Source: Desulfobacteraceae bacterium
GTDB taxonomy: Bacteria; Desulfobacterota; Desulfobacteria; Desulfobacterales; UBA5852
Reading direction: 5' to 3'
NCBI GenBank assembly: GCA_014237395.1
Contig: JABZFP010000029.1
Span: 238,537-302,536, forward strand
Length of the DNA: 64,000 nt
The notes beneath the pieces are model-generated. The model ran no database searches. It had not been told where the DNA came from and saw only the letters and a list, made by a program, of their open reading frames with translations. Shown here in pieces: positions 9,352 through 18,535 of the stretch. The position numbers were made by a program, and so were the translations under genes. Each line of letters begins with the position of its first letter. Position 1 is the first letter of the stretch.

Positions 9352-10410
9352 ATGATCATTGACACCCCCCGGCAAGACATCAAGAATCTGGATCGCGCGA
9401 CCCTTCAGCAATGGCTGCAAGCGCAGGGCGAAGCGCCCTATCGGGCCGACCAGATCTGGCGCTGGATTTATCGCGACCAGGTCGACACCTTCGATGCCAT
9501 GAGCAATCTGAGCAAACCCCTGCGGGCCGCCCTTTCAAACGCCTTTACCATCGCGCGCCTGACCCTCGTTCAACACGAGATATCCACGGACGGTGCCGAA
9601 AAGTTCCTGTTCCAGCTGGATGACGACCGGCGCATCGAAAGCGTATTGATCCCCGAACGGAACCACGCCACTTTGTGCCTCTCGAGCCAGGTGGGGTGCG
9701 CCCAGAACTGCCGGTTCTGCTTCACGGCGACCGGCGGGTGGGAGCGCAACCTCACCCGGGGTGAAATCCTGGCCCAGGTCCGCGATATCAAAAACCACCT
9801 CAGTGCCCCGGAGACACTGACCAATATCGTTTTCATGGGCATGGGCGAACCCCTGGCCAATTACCGGAACGTGGTCGATGCCATCCAACTGCTGACCGAT
9901 AACAAAACCGGCTTCGGCTTTTCCCGGCGCAAGATTACCGTTTCCACCGCCGGCCTGGTGCCCGAAATGGAGGCCCTGGGACGCGATACCACGATCAGTC
10001 TGGCCGTTTCCCTCAACGCCACCGACAACACCACCCGGGACCGGTTGATGCCGATCAACCGGCGCTACCCCATCGAAACGCTGCTGGAGGCCTGTCGCCG
10101 CTATCCGCTGCAGCCCCACCGACGTATTACGTTTGAATATATCCTGCTGGAAGGCATCAACGACCGGCCGACCGATGCCCGTCGCCTGGCAGCCCTGCTG
10201 CGCCCCATCCGGGCTAAAATCAACCTGATCCCCTTCAATGAACACGAGGGCTGCCGGTTCCGGCGCCCCAACGAAGCGGTCATTCAGCAATTTCAACAAG
10301 ACCTTATGGACCAGGGATACACCGTGATCATCCGCAACAGCAAAGGCCGTGACATTTCCGCGGCCTGCGGCCAACTCAAGGCCCGCGTCGAGGGGTTTCC
10401 CAAAACATAA
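9352..10410 (+). CDS. rlmN: 23S rRNA (adenine2503-C2)-methyltransferase / tRNA A37 methyltransferase
   Basis: A 352-residue radical-SAM enzyme. The CxxxCxxC cluster motif appears as CAQNCRFC near residues 119-126, followed by FTATGGWERNLTRGEI and IVFMGMGEPLANY. The catalytic Cys regions are in this second half, including the C-terminal AACGQLKAR. The N-terminal EAPYRADQIWRWIY is the RNA-binding HhH region. It is divergent from ffh. No strong ribosome-binding site precedes the ATG. Confidence 0.96.
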   Translation: MIIDTPRQDIKNLDRATLQQWLQAQGEAPYRADQIWRWIYRDQVDTFDAMSNLSKPLRAALSNAFTIARLTLVQHEISTDGAEKFLFQLDDDRRIESVLIPERNHATLCLSSQVGCAQNCRFCFTATGGWERNLTRGEILAQVRDIKNHLSAPETLTNIVFMGMGEPLANYRNVVDAIQLLTDNKTGFGFSRRKITVSTAGLVPEMEALGRDTTISLAVSLNATDNTTRDRLMPINRRYPIETLLEACRRYPLQPHRRITFEYILLEGINDRPTDARRLAALLRPIRAKINLIPFNEHEGCRFRRPNEAVIQQFQQDLMDQGYTVIIRNSKGRDISAACGQLKARVEGFPKT

Positions 10411-10445
10411 GGCGGGGTTGTCTGCCGGGCAGGCGGGCTACCTTG

Positions 10446-11444
10446 TCAGACCAGGAGGTCACTGACCGACTCGGGGGATAGGGGATAGACGTGGATGACG
10501 TCTTTTCCGGTCGGCCCCGTCACCAGGACCTCGACCTCCTCATCGACCGGCGCCTTGCTGTAGCCGGCGCAAATGGCAGCCGCTTTCGCCACCACGGCCG
10601 GCGATGCCGGGTGGGTGATCAGGACCGTCGGCCCCGGATAGGCCTTGAGTTTCATAAGCGTATCGCAGCCCGGGTCGTGGTGTGCGATCATTTTTTGGTT
10701 TTCCCCTTTGGTACGGCCCACCACGATTTTGGCTTCGTCACTCAGCCGGAAATGCCGCCCGTATTTCAGCAACTCCAGTTCCGCCTCCCGCACCTCTGCC
10801 TGGTGGTCGAATAGATCTTTCAGGCGTCGCGAATAGTTGGGATCGGTCAGCAGGCACCCGCCGGCCGGCGCCGGATATTCGGTGACCCCGAACGCTTTGG
10901 CCAGTGCAATCTGCGGTTTGCGGGATCGGCCACTGAGATCCAGCAATCGCTCCCGATCCACCAGGCCGGACGCTTCCGGGATCGTCACCGGCAATCGCTT
11001 GGCACTGAGCGGCCTGAGGATGTAGCCTTCGAAACCGGAATGCTTTTCTACATAGCGCAACGACGTTTTACTCTGGCTCATGGGGCGCTGACCCAACACC
11101 TCGCCGCTGAAAAGAAAATCGATGCCTTCCGAGCGCATCCGATCCCCGGCCAGGCGGAACATGAGGGTATGGCAGTCCATACAGGGGTTCATGTTTTTGC
11201 CGTATCCAATGGCCGGGTTGCGCAGCATGGGCAGGTAAATCTCCGTAATGCGTTCCACCCTCAGCGGAATGCCCGTAATGCGGGCGGCTTCACGGGCTTT
11301 GCCGGCTGAAAAGAATGGGGTCTCGAAGGTCACCCATTCGACCGCGATGCCCTGCTGCCGAAGCACCAGACCCGCCAGGATGCTGTCAAGCCCGCCGGAG
11401 CAGAGGCCCAGCGCGCGCACGCCTTTATTTTTACAATCGGTCAT
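10446..11444 (-). CDS. PP-loop ATPase with NFACT-R-like C-terminus (tRNA thiouridylase-related)
   Basis: A protein of about 332 residues. The N-terminal PP-loop is ALGLCSGGLDSILAGLVL, with the SGGxDS ATP-pyrophosphatase signature. MNPCMDCHTLMF resembles the Cys region of MnmA/ThiI-like sulfur transferases, and APAGGCLLTDP follows. The last 120 residues (ELELLKYGRHFRLSDEAKIVVGRTKGEN) look like the NFACT-R/DUF814 RNA-binding domain. A role in tRNA thiolation is inferred, not proven. The frame extends 12 codons upstream of the ATG chosen at 11444. Confidence 0.78.
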   Translation of the reverse strand: MTDCKNKGVRALGLCSGGLDSILAGLVLRQQGIAVEWVTFETPFFSAGKAREAARITGIPLRVERITEIYLPMLRNPAIGYGKNMNPCMDCHTLMFRLAGDRMRSEGIDFLFSGEVLGQRPMSQSKTSLRYVEKHSGFEGYILRPLSAKRLPVTIPEASGLVDRERLLDLSGRSRKPQIALAKAFGVTEYPAPAGGCLLTDPNYSRRLKDLFDHQAEVREAELELLKYGRHFRLSDEAKIVVGRTKGENQKMIAHHDPGCDTLMKLKAYPGPTVLITHPASPAVVAKAAAICAGYSKAPVDEEVEVLVTGPTGKDVIHVYPLSPESVSDLLV

Positions 11445-11601
11445 GGTAGGTTCCCAGGCCGTTTGCCAGGTTGGCCTCATTCGCCGCTTGCCATGTGAAA
11501 GATACGTCCAGGGCCGTCAATCGACCTCTGGCATCGCAACTGAATGCACTTCACCAGAATTTCTTCTGGCGCGACACATCACGAGACAGGACGATCCCGC
11601 C

Positions 11602-12243
11602 ATGGACCCGCTCCGAAAAAAAACCGATAAAATCAGAAAAATCCTAAGGGCCGCCTATCCCGATGTCAAGACAGCCCTGACACACCGCAACGCCTTTGAA
11701 TTGCTGGTGGCCACCATTCTTTCGGCCCAGACCACGGATCGTCAGGTCAACAGCGTCACGGGAGCCCTGTTTGAAAAATTCCCGACGGCCGCCGCCTTGG
11801 CGGCCGCCCCCCTGTGCGAGATTGAAACCCTCATTCGACCCACCGGTTTTTTCCATAATAAAGCCCGCAATATCAAGGCCTGCGCCAAAGCCCTGACCGA
11901 TCAGCATAACGGCCGGGTGCCCCGCCGTCTGGACACCCTCACCCGATTGCCAGGTGTCGGCCGCAAAACCGCCAATGTCGTATTGGGGGCCGCCTTCGGG
12001 ATCCCGGGCATGGTCGTCGACACCCATGTCAAGCGCATCAGCGGGCGCCTCGGGCTGACCGATCACACCGACCCCGTTAAAATCGAATACGATCTGATGG
12101 CGATCGTCCCGAAACGGGCCTGGAACACGTTCGGATTGCAACTGATTCATTTCGGGCGGGATGTCTGTCTTGCCCGCAAACCGATCTGCCCCGATTGTCC
12201 GCTCCGGCGCCTGTGTCCCTATCCGAACAAAACCGAGGCATAA
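11602..12243 (+). CDS. nth: Endonuclease III
   Basis: A 213-residue bifunctional DNA glycosylase/AP lyase for oxidised pyrimidines. Landmarks are LLVATILSAQTTD near the N-terminus, the helix-hairpin-helix LPGVGRKTANVVLG containing the catalytic Lys, VDTHVKRISGRLGL containing the catalytic Asp, and the [4Fe-4S] ligands C-x6-C-x2-C-x5-C in CLARKPICPDCPLRRLC. The open frame runs back to 11248 through the divergent gene, but homology begins at the ATG at 11602. Confidence 0.96.
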   Translation: MDPLRKKTDKIRKILRAAYPDVKTALTHRNAFELLVATILSAQTTDRQVNSVTGALFEKFPTAAALAAAPLCEIETLIRPTGFFHNKARNIKACAKALTDQHNGRVPRRLDTLTRLPGVGRKTANVVLGAAFGIPGMVVDTHVKRISGRLGLTDHTDPVKIEYDLMAIVPKRAWNTFGLQLIHFGRDVCLARKPICPDCPLRRLCPYPNKTEA

Positions 12244-12262
12244 TAGCGGTTTCTTACCAAGG

Positions 12263-13549
12263 TTAACAAGTGTCGTTGTCATCCAGCTTGAATAGCTTGC
12301 GGGTGGCGGCCAGCAGCTGGGCCTTGTTGCCGTGGCCTTCTTCACATTTGAGGATCGTGGTGGGATCGTGTAGAATTTTATTGACGAGGGCGTTGACCAT
12401 CTTATCCAGGGCATCTTCGGCAACGCCCTGGGCCGAACCACCCGGGCAGGTGCGGCCCACCTCCGCCCGGATGACCTGTTCGAATTTGCGGCGCAGGCCC
12501 ACAATCGTCGGCACCACGTCGAGGCTTTCGTACCACTGGCGAAACCGAATGACAGCCTCGTCGACGAGCCGTTCGCCCTTCGTTGCGGCCCGCTGACGGT
12601 CTTCGATATTTTCCTCGATGACCCCCTTGAGATCGTCGATGTCATAGACGTAAATATTGTTCAAGCGATTGATTTCCGGATCGATATCCCGCGGCACGGC
12701 GATATCGATGAAAAAAAGCGGGCGGTTGCGCCGCCGGCGCATGACGCCCCGGGCCTGGTCGCGCCGGATGACATAATCCGAGGCCCCGGTGGAACTGATG
12801 ACGATATCCACGGTCTCCAGCCCATCCGTAATTTCCTCGAATCGAATCGCCCGGCCATTGAACCGCCGCGCCAGTTCCACACCCCGCTCGAAGGTCCGAT
12901 TGGCCACCAGGACCGCATCGGCCCGGTTGCGGATCAGGTGCTCAACCGCAAGCTCCGCCATTTCACCGGCACCGATCAAGAGCACTTTGCGGCCTTCCAG
13001 ATCGCCGAATATCTTTCGCGCCAGTTCGACCGCGGCATAGCTGATGGACACTGCGTGATCGCCGATGCCGGTTTCCGTTCGGATCCGTTTGGCCACCAGA
13101 AAGGTCTTGTGCAGCAGCCGGTTGAGGATGACGCCGGACGTCCGCTTGGTGGCCGCCGCCCGGTAGGCCTCTTTGATCTGCCCCAGGATCTGGGGCTCGC
13201 CCACCACCATCGAATCCAGGCTGGCGGCCACCCGGAACATGTGCCGCACGGCCTCATCGCCGGCATGCTGGTAGAGATTGCCTTCAAAATCCGCCGCCGG
13301 GATGTTGTTCATTTCCGACAGGAAGCTGACGATCTGCCGCGCCGCCGCGTCCTTGTCCGGTGTGGTGGCCAGGACCTCCACCCGATTGCAGGTGGACACC
13401 AGCAACACCTCGTGGATCGCCTCGAGAGCGTGCAGATCAAGCAGGGCCTGCTGGCTTTCATCACCGGTAAAACCGATGCACTCCCGGATTTCAACCGGGG
13501 CGGTTTTATGGTTCAGGCCAATGAGAAGAATTTCGAATTTATTGGTCAT
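12263..13549 (-). CDS. hemA: Glutamyl-tRNA reductase
   Basis: A 428-residue HemA that converts Glu-tRNA to glutamate-1-semialdehyde, the first step of C5 haem biosynthesis. Landmarks are LIGLNHKTAPVEIRE, the nucleophilic Cys in VLLVSTCNRVEV, GEPQILGQIKEAY, the NADPH-binding GAGEMAELAVEHL, and IDIAVPRDIDPEI. The gene heads a block with ccsB-like and siroheme synthase genes, linking haem, cytochrome c and siroheme. Reading order on the minus strand places hemA last. Confidence 0.97.
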   Translation of the reverse strand: MTNKFEILLIGLNHKTAPVEIRECIGFTGDESQQALLDLHALEAIHEVLLVSTCNRVEVLATTPDKDAAARQIVSFLSEMNNIPAADFEGNLYQHAGDEAVRHMFRVAASLDSMVVGEPQILGQIKEAYRAAATKRTSGVILNRLLHKTFLVAKRIRTETGIGDHAVSISYAAVELARKIFGDLEGRKVLLIGAGEMAELAVEHLIRNRADAVLVANRTFERGVELARRFNGRAIRFEEITDGLETVDIVISSTGASDYVIRRDQARGVMRRRRNRPLFFIDIAVPRDIDPEINRLNNIYVYDIDDLKGVIEENIEDRQRAATKGERLVDEAVIRFRQWYESLDVVPTIVGLRRKFEQVIRAEVGRTCPGGSAQGVAEDALDKMVNALVNKILHDPTTILKCEEGHGNKAQLLAATRKLFKLDDNDTC

Positions 13550-13595
13550 TAATCGTTATCGTTGCTCAGGCATCGCGTGTCTAATGGTTGGCCCA

Positions 13596-14414
13596 TCAGC
13601 GCGTGAATTCGCCATGATGGCCGGAGAGAAAAAGGTTAACCCCCAAAAAGGTAAACAACACCGTTGCAAACCCGAGGATCGCCATGATGGCCGACCGCCG
13701 GCCCTGCCAGCCGACCGAAAGCCGCATGTGGATCATGGCCGCATACAACAGCCAGGTGATGCCGGACCAGACTTCCTTGGGATCCCAACTCCAGAAACGC
13801 CCCCAGATGGCTTTGGCATAGACCACGCCCATGATCAGCCCCAGTGTCATCATCAGAAAGCCTCCCAGAATACAGCCATAACCCGCCGTGTCCAACTGGC
13901 CCAGCGACGGCAGACGTCGGAAGAAAAACCCCGGTTTTTTCGATTTAATGGCTTTTTCCTGGGTCAGATAGAGCACGCCCAGCCCGCAGGCCAGGGCCAA
14001 CCCGGCTTCGCCTACGAAAATAAAGGTGACGTGCGCAACCAGCCAAATACTTTTCAGCATCGGTTTGGCCGCCATGGTGGTGACCGGCATGGTGGCCACC
14101 ACCGCCATGATCACAGTGGCCAAGGGTGCCGCGAAAATTCCCATGATCTTCAACCGGTAGCGGTGGTGGAACAGGAGAAAAACCCCGGCCACGGCCCAGG
14201 CGGCAAAGGACAGGGTATCCCGCAGTGTGTTGACCGGAATGTGCCCTGACATAAATGTCCAATAGCCGATGGACAGGCTATGAATGACGAAACCGGCCAC
14301 CAGCAGCCACACGCCATAGCGATGCATGCCTTTTTTCTGCATGAAGAGAAAAACGACGTACGCCACCGTGCTAAGCGAATAGAGCCCCAACGTGCCGAGG
14401 ATTCCAATATCCAT
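13596..14414 (-). CDS. CcsA/CcsB (ResC)-type cytochrome c biogenesis membrane protein
   Basis: A 272-residue polytopic membrane protein with about eight hydrophobic segments and the tryptophan-rich WWD-like motif WGRFWSWDPKEVWSGITWLLYAA near residues 204-226. This motif handles haem in system II cytochrome c maturation. Conserved His residues occur at HVTFIFVGEAG and in the last segments. It lies between siroheme synthase and hemA on the same strand. It could alternatively be a HemX-like regulator of HemA, but the complete WWD motif favours haem delivery. Confidence 0.88.
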   Translation of the reverse strand: MDIGILGTLGLYSLSTVAYVVFLFMQKKGMHRYGVWLLVAGFVIHSLSIGYWTFMSGHIPVNTLRDTLSFAAWAVAGVFLLFHHRYRLKIMGIFAAPLATVIMAVVATMPVTTMAAKPMLKSIWLVAHVTFIFVGEAGLALACGLGVLYLTQEKAIKSKKPGFFFRRLPSLGQLDTAGYGCILGGFLMMTLGLIMGVVYAKAIWGRFWSWDPKEVWSGITWLLYAAMIHMRLSVGWQGRRSAIMAILGFATVLFTFLGVNLFLSGHHGEFTR

Positions 14415-14450
14415 GGATTATTCCAACCTCTCCTGCAGCAGGTGCAATCA

Positions 14451-15110
14451 TTAACGGACCATCAGGTGTTCCGCATCGAAGTCGTCCCCCAGAACCGATT
14501 GCAGCAAGGTGTCGACACCCTCGTGATCACCGGCCTTGACCAATGCCAGCAGCCCTTCGTCGATCAGGCGGTCGAAGACCTGGCGGTGGTCTTCCGGCGC
14601 ATGCGCCCGTGCCAGCAGCTGTTCGCGAATGGCCCCCATCAGTTGCAGGAACGGCCCATATTCTTCCCCGAAATAAGCTTCCAATTCCTGGCGCAAGCGC
14701 CGCGCCACCGCAGGGCTTTTACCGGATGTGGAAATGCTGACCAGCAAATCCCCGCGCGCCACGATGGACGGCAGGATAAAATGGCCCCGATCCGGCGCAT
14801 CGGCAAAATTGCACAACACGTGATGCCGGGTCGCATCCGCCTCGATACGGTGGTTCAGATCCGGGTCGTCGGTGGCGCTAAAGACCAGGAACATGGCCTC
14901 CATGTCTGAGGCCCGGTAGGGGCGCTCATGCCAAGTCAATTCTTCCGATCCGGCGAGTGACCGGATGGCCGCCGTCACCTGCGGGCTGACCACCGTCACC
15001 CGGGCACCGGCCCGCAGCAGTGTCTGCGCCTTGCGGCTGCCCACCGCCCCGCCGCCAACCACCAGGGCGTTGCGACCACGCATGTCAAGATAGATAGGAT
15101 AATACCGCAT
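14451..15110 (-). CDS. Siroheme synthase, precorrin-2 dehydrogenase/ferrochelatase (Met8/CysG-N type)
   Basis: A 219-residue protein. The N-terminal NAD-binding Rossmann motif is ALVVGGGAVGSRKAQTLLRAGARVTVVSP, then FSATDDPDLNHRI, and LCNFADAPDRGHFILPSIVARGDLLVSISTSGKSPAVARRLR, which carries the dimerisation and catalytic residues. It oxidises precorrin-2 and inserts iron to make siroheme, the cofactor of dissimilatory sulfite reductase. No methyltransferase half is fused. Confidence 0.92.
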   Translation of the reverse strand: MRYYPIYLDMRGRNALVVGGGAVGSRKAQTLLRAGARVTVVSPQVTAAIRSLAGSEELTWHERPYRASDMEAMFLVFSATDDPDLNHRIEADATRHHVLCNFADAPDRGHFILPSIVARGDLLVSISTSGKSPAVARRLRQELEAYFGEEYGPFLQLMGAIREQLLARAHAPEDHRQVFDRLIDEGLLALVKAGDHEGVDTLLQSVLGDDFDAEHLMVR

Positions 15111-15125
15111 CCGGTTTAATCCATT

Positions 15126-15917
15126 TTATTCCACGATGACCGTCATGAGATCTTCGGCCAACAGCAACGGACCCTTGTAAGTCCGCCGACACTGGGCGGC
15201 AATGTCGATTTGATCGCAGGCCGGATAAAAATGGGTCAGCATCAGCCGCTGGACGTCCGCCTGGACGGCCATTTCCCCCGCCAAGGAGGGGGTCAGATGG
15301 CCGGGTATTTTTTGGTCGTCCGGCACCGCCGCTTCACAGATCAACAATCCAACCTGTCGGGCCAGGGCCACCAAACGCTTCGAATAATCCGTATCCCCCG
15401 AATAAACCACTGTGCAACCGGAAGCTGTCTCGATGCGAAACGCCACGCTTTCGGGGTTATGCGCAACCGGCGCGGCCGTGACTGTCAATCCGGCATCCGC
15501 CATCCCCAGCGCGCGGCTGCCATCCATCTCGACCAGATCGAACCTATCTGGCGCCAACTGAATCCAGTGTCCGTAAACCCCCTCCAGTCCGGCCACGAAT
15601 TGCCTGAATCCGGGACCGCCGACAAGGGTCAGCGGCCGGTGGCGGCGCAAGGGGTCCGGGTACTTGTTCGCAAAAAGAAACGGCACCAGTTCCGCCGTAT
15701 GGTCCGGATGGAAATGGCTGAAAAACAAGTAATCGATCCGGTATATATCGGTACCGGCCTCCAGCAGGCGCCGCATGGTGCCCGGGCCGGCGTCAAAGAC
15801 CATCTGGGTGTCCCCGACCTGCAGCAGGATCGAACAGGAACTGCGCGCCAGGCTCGGCACACAGGTGCCGGAGCCGAGCACCGTCACCCGAATATTATTT
15901 TCTCTGGGCTGCGCCAC
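15126..15917 (-). CDS. MBL-fold metal-dependent hydrolase, ribonuclease Z-like
   Basis: A 263-residue metallo-beta-lactamase-fold protein. VLGSGTCVPSLARSS at the N-terminus is followed by the metal motif FSHFHPDHTAELVPF (HxHxDH) near residue 65, PVAHNPESVAFRIE, VYSGDTDYSKRL and LTHFYPACD. The pattern matches RNase Z-like hydrolases, although no tRNA exosite arm is evident. Its start overlaps the end of the DHH gene by 23 bp, so the two are coupled. Confidence 0.85.
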   Translation of the reverse strand: MAQPRENNIRVTVLGSGTCVPSLARSSCSILLQVGDTQMVFDAGPGTMRRLLEAGTDIYRIDYLFFSHFHPDHTAELVPFLFANKYPDPLRRHRPLTLVGGPGFRQFVAGLEGVYGHWIQLAPDRFDLVEMDGSRALGMADAGLTVTAAPVAHNPESVAFRIETASGCTVVYSGDTDYSKRLVALARQVGLLICEAAVPDDQKIPGHLTPSLAGEMAVQADVQRLMLTHFYPACDQIDIAAQCRRTYKGPLLLAEDLMTVIVE

Positions 15918-16905
15918 GGCTTGTCCAGGTGCGTTGTTCGATACGATTCACCAACCATTCCGTCAGGCGTTTGCCGCTGCTGCAATCCACCGCTTTTTCG
16001 ACAGCCCCGAGGGGCAGTTCGGCACGCGCCATGGTTTTATGGCCGCCGGCCGATCCGAATTCCCCGAAACTGCTTCGGGCCAGGTTGCCGGCATTTTTGC
16101 GGATCCCGTCATTGCGAAGAATGACCACGAGTTGTTCGTCACAGATCCCGGACACAATACTCCAGGTCACGGTTTCCACCCGCATGAAAAAGTCGGCCAC
16201 CAGGACACAAACATCCGCACTGGGAACCGGCCCCAGATGGGCAAACATCTTCCCCTTGCGAAAGCGTCTGGCCTGGATGGCTTTGCGAAAAAACGTGAGA
16301 AACCCCGGCTGCAGGTCGGCCTGCTCGATACGCCGGGCCAAAGGAATATTCGCATATCGAAAAAGATACTGAAATGCAATGACATCTTCGATCTGGGTTT
16401 CACGTTCGAAATTCCGGGTATCGGTTTTGATGGCATGAAAAAGGCCCGTGGCCAGCTTGGTGCTCGGTTTGATCTTCGCCGCCCGCAGATATTCGGTCAT
16501 GATGCTGGCCGTCGCCCCGTAACGGGGCCGGATATCGACATGCCCCGCTTGGGGATGGGTGTCCGGATGATGATCGATTATGACATCATAGCGGAAACGG
16601 CTGAAAGCCTCGTTGTGATTCGGCTGGGAATCGATCAGGACCTTGCGCTGGAAGCGGTCCGGTTCAATGGCATCCCGATGAACCACCGGAACGCCCAGCA
16701 GTCGCGTCATGGTCAGATTGTCCGGCCGCTGGATAACGTTGATATGGCTGATGACGATGCCGGCAACCTTGCGCCAGAGCAGCCGTTTGACAGCCATGGC
16801 GCTGGCGATGGCATCCGGATCCGCATTGATCAGAATCAATACCTGATCGCCGCCCGCAAACTGCTTGTAAAAACGGCCGAGCTTCTCCTTGTTTTTGGAT
16901 ATCAT
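15895..16905 (-). CDS. DHH-family phosphoesterase
   Basis: A protein of about 336 residues with the DHH landmarks LINADPDAIASAMAVKRLL (variant of the first motif), VLIDSQPNHNEAF and VIIDHHPDTHPQAG. A C-terminal DHHA1-like glycine region, GEFGSAGGHKTMARAELP, follows. Such proteins include nanoRNases and cyclic-dinucleotide phosphodiesterases; which applies is unclear. The frame continues 20 codons upstream to 16965, but the ATG at 16905 fits the domain start. Confidence 0.85.
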   Translation of the reverse strand: MISKNKEKLGRFYKQFAGGDQVLILINADPDAIASAMAVKRLLWRKVAGIVISHINVIQRPDNLTMTRLLGVPVVHRDAIEPDRFQRKVLIDSQPNHNEAFSRFRYDVIIDHHPDTHPQAGHVDIRPRYGATASIMTEYLRAAKIKPSTKLATGLFHAIKTDTRNFERETQIEDVIAFQYLFRYANIPLARRIEQADLQPGFLTFFRKAIQARRFRKGKMFAHLGPVPSADVCVLVADFFMRVETVTWSIVSGICDEQLVVILRNDGIRKNAGNLARSSFGEFGSAGGHKTMARAELPLGAVEKAVDCSSGKRLTEWLVNRIEQRTWTSRGAAQRK

Positions 16906-17230
16906 GACCTCGTTTCCCGAAAGGATTGGCCCGTCCCAGGCGTCGGAAGCAAGCGGCACGATCAACGCTGCCCACCACCGTCTGATGGTACAGCCCGTCC
17001 CCCTGCCACGATAAACGATACGCCACTATAGTTTCTAACCACACTGAATTCAACCTCCGGCATCGGAAGGCGCCCGGATCGATAGATCGAATATGGGATT
17101 GAATCCCTTTTAATGGATGAATGCCACTCGTTTAATAACGATTGCCACAACGATACAGAGCGCTTTATAGTGCCGCCCTTGTTTTATACCAAACGGTTTA
17201 TGGTCCCCATAAAATAAGGAGTCATTATCC
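16906..17230. other. Intergenic region between divergent DHH and transporter genes
   Basis: Holds the likely transporter promoter at 17142-17171 and an AAGGAG ribosome-binding site just before 17231. No further gene or structured RNA was recognised. Confidence 0.5.
17142..17171 (+). promoter_or_regulatory. Candidate sigma70 promoter of the transporter operon
   Basis: TTGCCA at 17142-17147 and TATAGT at 17166-17171 are separated by 18 bp, 60 bp before the transporter start. Good but not consensus spacing. Confidence 0.45.
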
Positions 17231-18535
17231 ATGGAAGGGGCATTGTTACCCATCATTGTTTTTCTGCTGGTGTATGTCGCGCTCACCTTCGAATTGGTCA
17301 ACAAGGCCGTGGCCGCCCTCTTCGGTGTCATGGTGCTGCTGATCATGCATGTCGTGGACGAACACGAAGCCGTTTCCTACATCGATACGGAAACCATCAT
17401 GCTGCTGCTCGGCATGATGACCATTGTGGCCATCCTGCGGCGAACCGGGGTGTTTACGATGCTGTCGGTGCGCATAGCCGCCCTCACCAAAGGCAGCCCG
17501 CTGAAGATTCTCATTTTCTTTTCGGTGGTCACCGCCCTCTTGTCCGCCTTTCTGGACAATGTGACCACGGTCCTGATCATCATCCCCATCGTCATCGAGC
17601 TGACGCGGGGCATGGGACTGGATCCCAAACTCTACGTCATCAGCCAGGCGGTGATTTCCAATATCGGCGGTACGGCCACCCTGATCGGCGACCCGCCGAA
17701 TATCATCATCGGCTCCAAGGTGGGCCTGACCTTCAACGCGTTTATTCTGCATCTCACGTTGCCGGTAACCGTTTGCTTCGTTGTCGGACTGTTCTACCTG
17801 TGGTTCACCAACCGGGAAAAATTCCGCCCCATCGATACCGATCTGACCAAACTGTTCGGTGTGCAGTTGCTGCTTGAAAAAATCCGCAATGAATTTCTGA
17901 CCACGAAAATCGACCGGGTGTTTCTAACCAAAGGCCTTTCCTGCCTGGCCCTGGCGATCCTGCTGTTCATCACCCAGACCGTGACCGGCATGTCCCCCGG
18001 TGTCGTGGCCCTGGCGGTGGCCATGCTCCTGATCATGATCACCAAAGTCGACGTGGAACACCTCATGGAAGAAATCGAGTGGACCACGCTTTTGTTCTTT
18101 ACGGGCCTTTTCATTCTGGTGGGGGTGCTGGAAGAGAAACACGTGCTGGAGTGGATTGCCCAAAACGTGTTCCTGCGCGTCGGCGACAACCCTTACGTGA
18201 TCGTGCTGATGGTGCTGTGGGTGTCCGGTATCGTTTCCGGCTTTCTCGACAACATCCCGTTCACCATCACCATGATTCCAATCGTCAAGCTGATGCTCGA
18301 ATCCACTCCGATACCCAACGACATTCTCTGGTGGGCGCTTTCCCTGGGGGCCTGCTTGGGCGGCAATTTGACCATGATCGGGGCCTCGGCCAACATCGTT
18401 TCGGTGGGCATCGCCAAGCGGCACCATGTCGACATCAGCTTTCTGGACTTCATGAAACTCAGCGCCGTTATCACACTGATTACACTGGTCATCAGTTCCA
18501 TTTTCTTAACCGTCTTTTTATGGGTGTCATTATGA
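17231..18535 (+). CDS. SLC13/ArsB-NhaD superfamily ion transporter
   Basis: A 434-residue membrane protein with about 11-12 hydrophobic segments. It shows the two internal repeats of the ion-transporter superfamily: TETIMLLLGMMTIVAILRRTG, FLDNVTTVLIIIPIVIELTR and NIGGTATLIGDPPNIIIGS in the first half; EWTTLLFFTGLFILVGVLEE, GFLDNIPFTITMIPIVKLM and LGGNLTMIGASANIVSVGIA in the second. This pattern is that of ArsB/NhaD-type transporters. The substrate (Na+/H+, organic anion or oxyanion) cannot be assigned. Its stop overlaps the next start in an ATGA arrangement. Confidence 0.9.
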   Translation: MEGALLPIIVFLLVYVALTFELVNKAVAALFGVMVLLIMHVVDEHEAVSYIDTETIMLLLGMMTIVAILRRTGVFTMLSVRIAALTKGSPLKILIFFSVVTALLSAFLDNVTTVLIIIPIVIELTRGMGLDPKLYVISQAVISNIGGTATLIGDPPNIIIGSKVGLTFNAFILHLTLPVTVCFVVGLFYLWFTNREKFRPIDTDLTKLFGVQLLLEKIRNEFLTTKIDRVFLTKGLSCLALAILLFITQTVTGMSPGVVALAVAMLLIMITKVDVEHLMEEIEWTTLLFFTGLFILVGVLEEKHVLEWIAQNVFLRVGDNPYVIVLMVLWVSGIVSGFLDNIPFTITMIPIVKLMLESTPIPNDILWWALSLGACLGGNLTMIGASANIVSVGIAKRHHVDISFLDFMKLSAVITLITLVISSIFLTVFLWVSL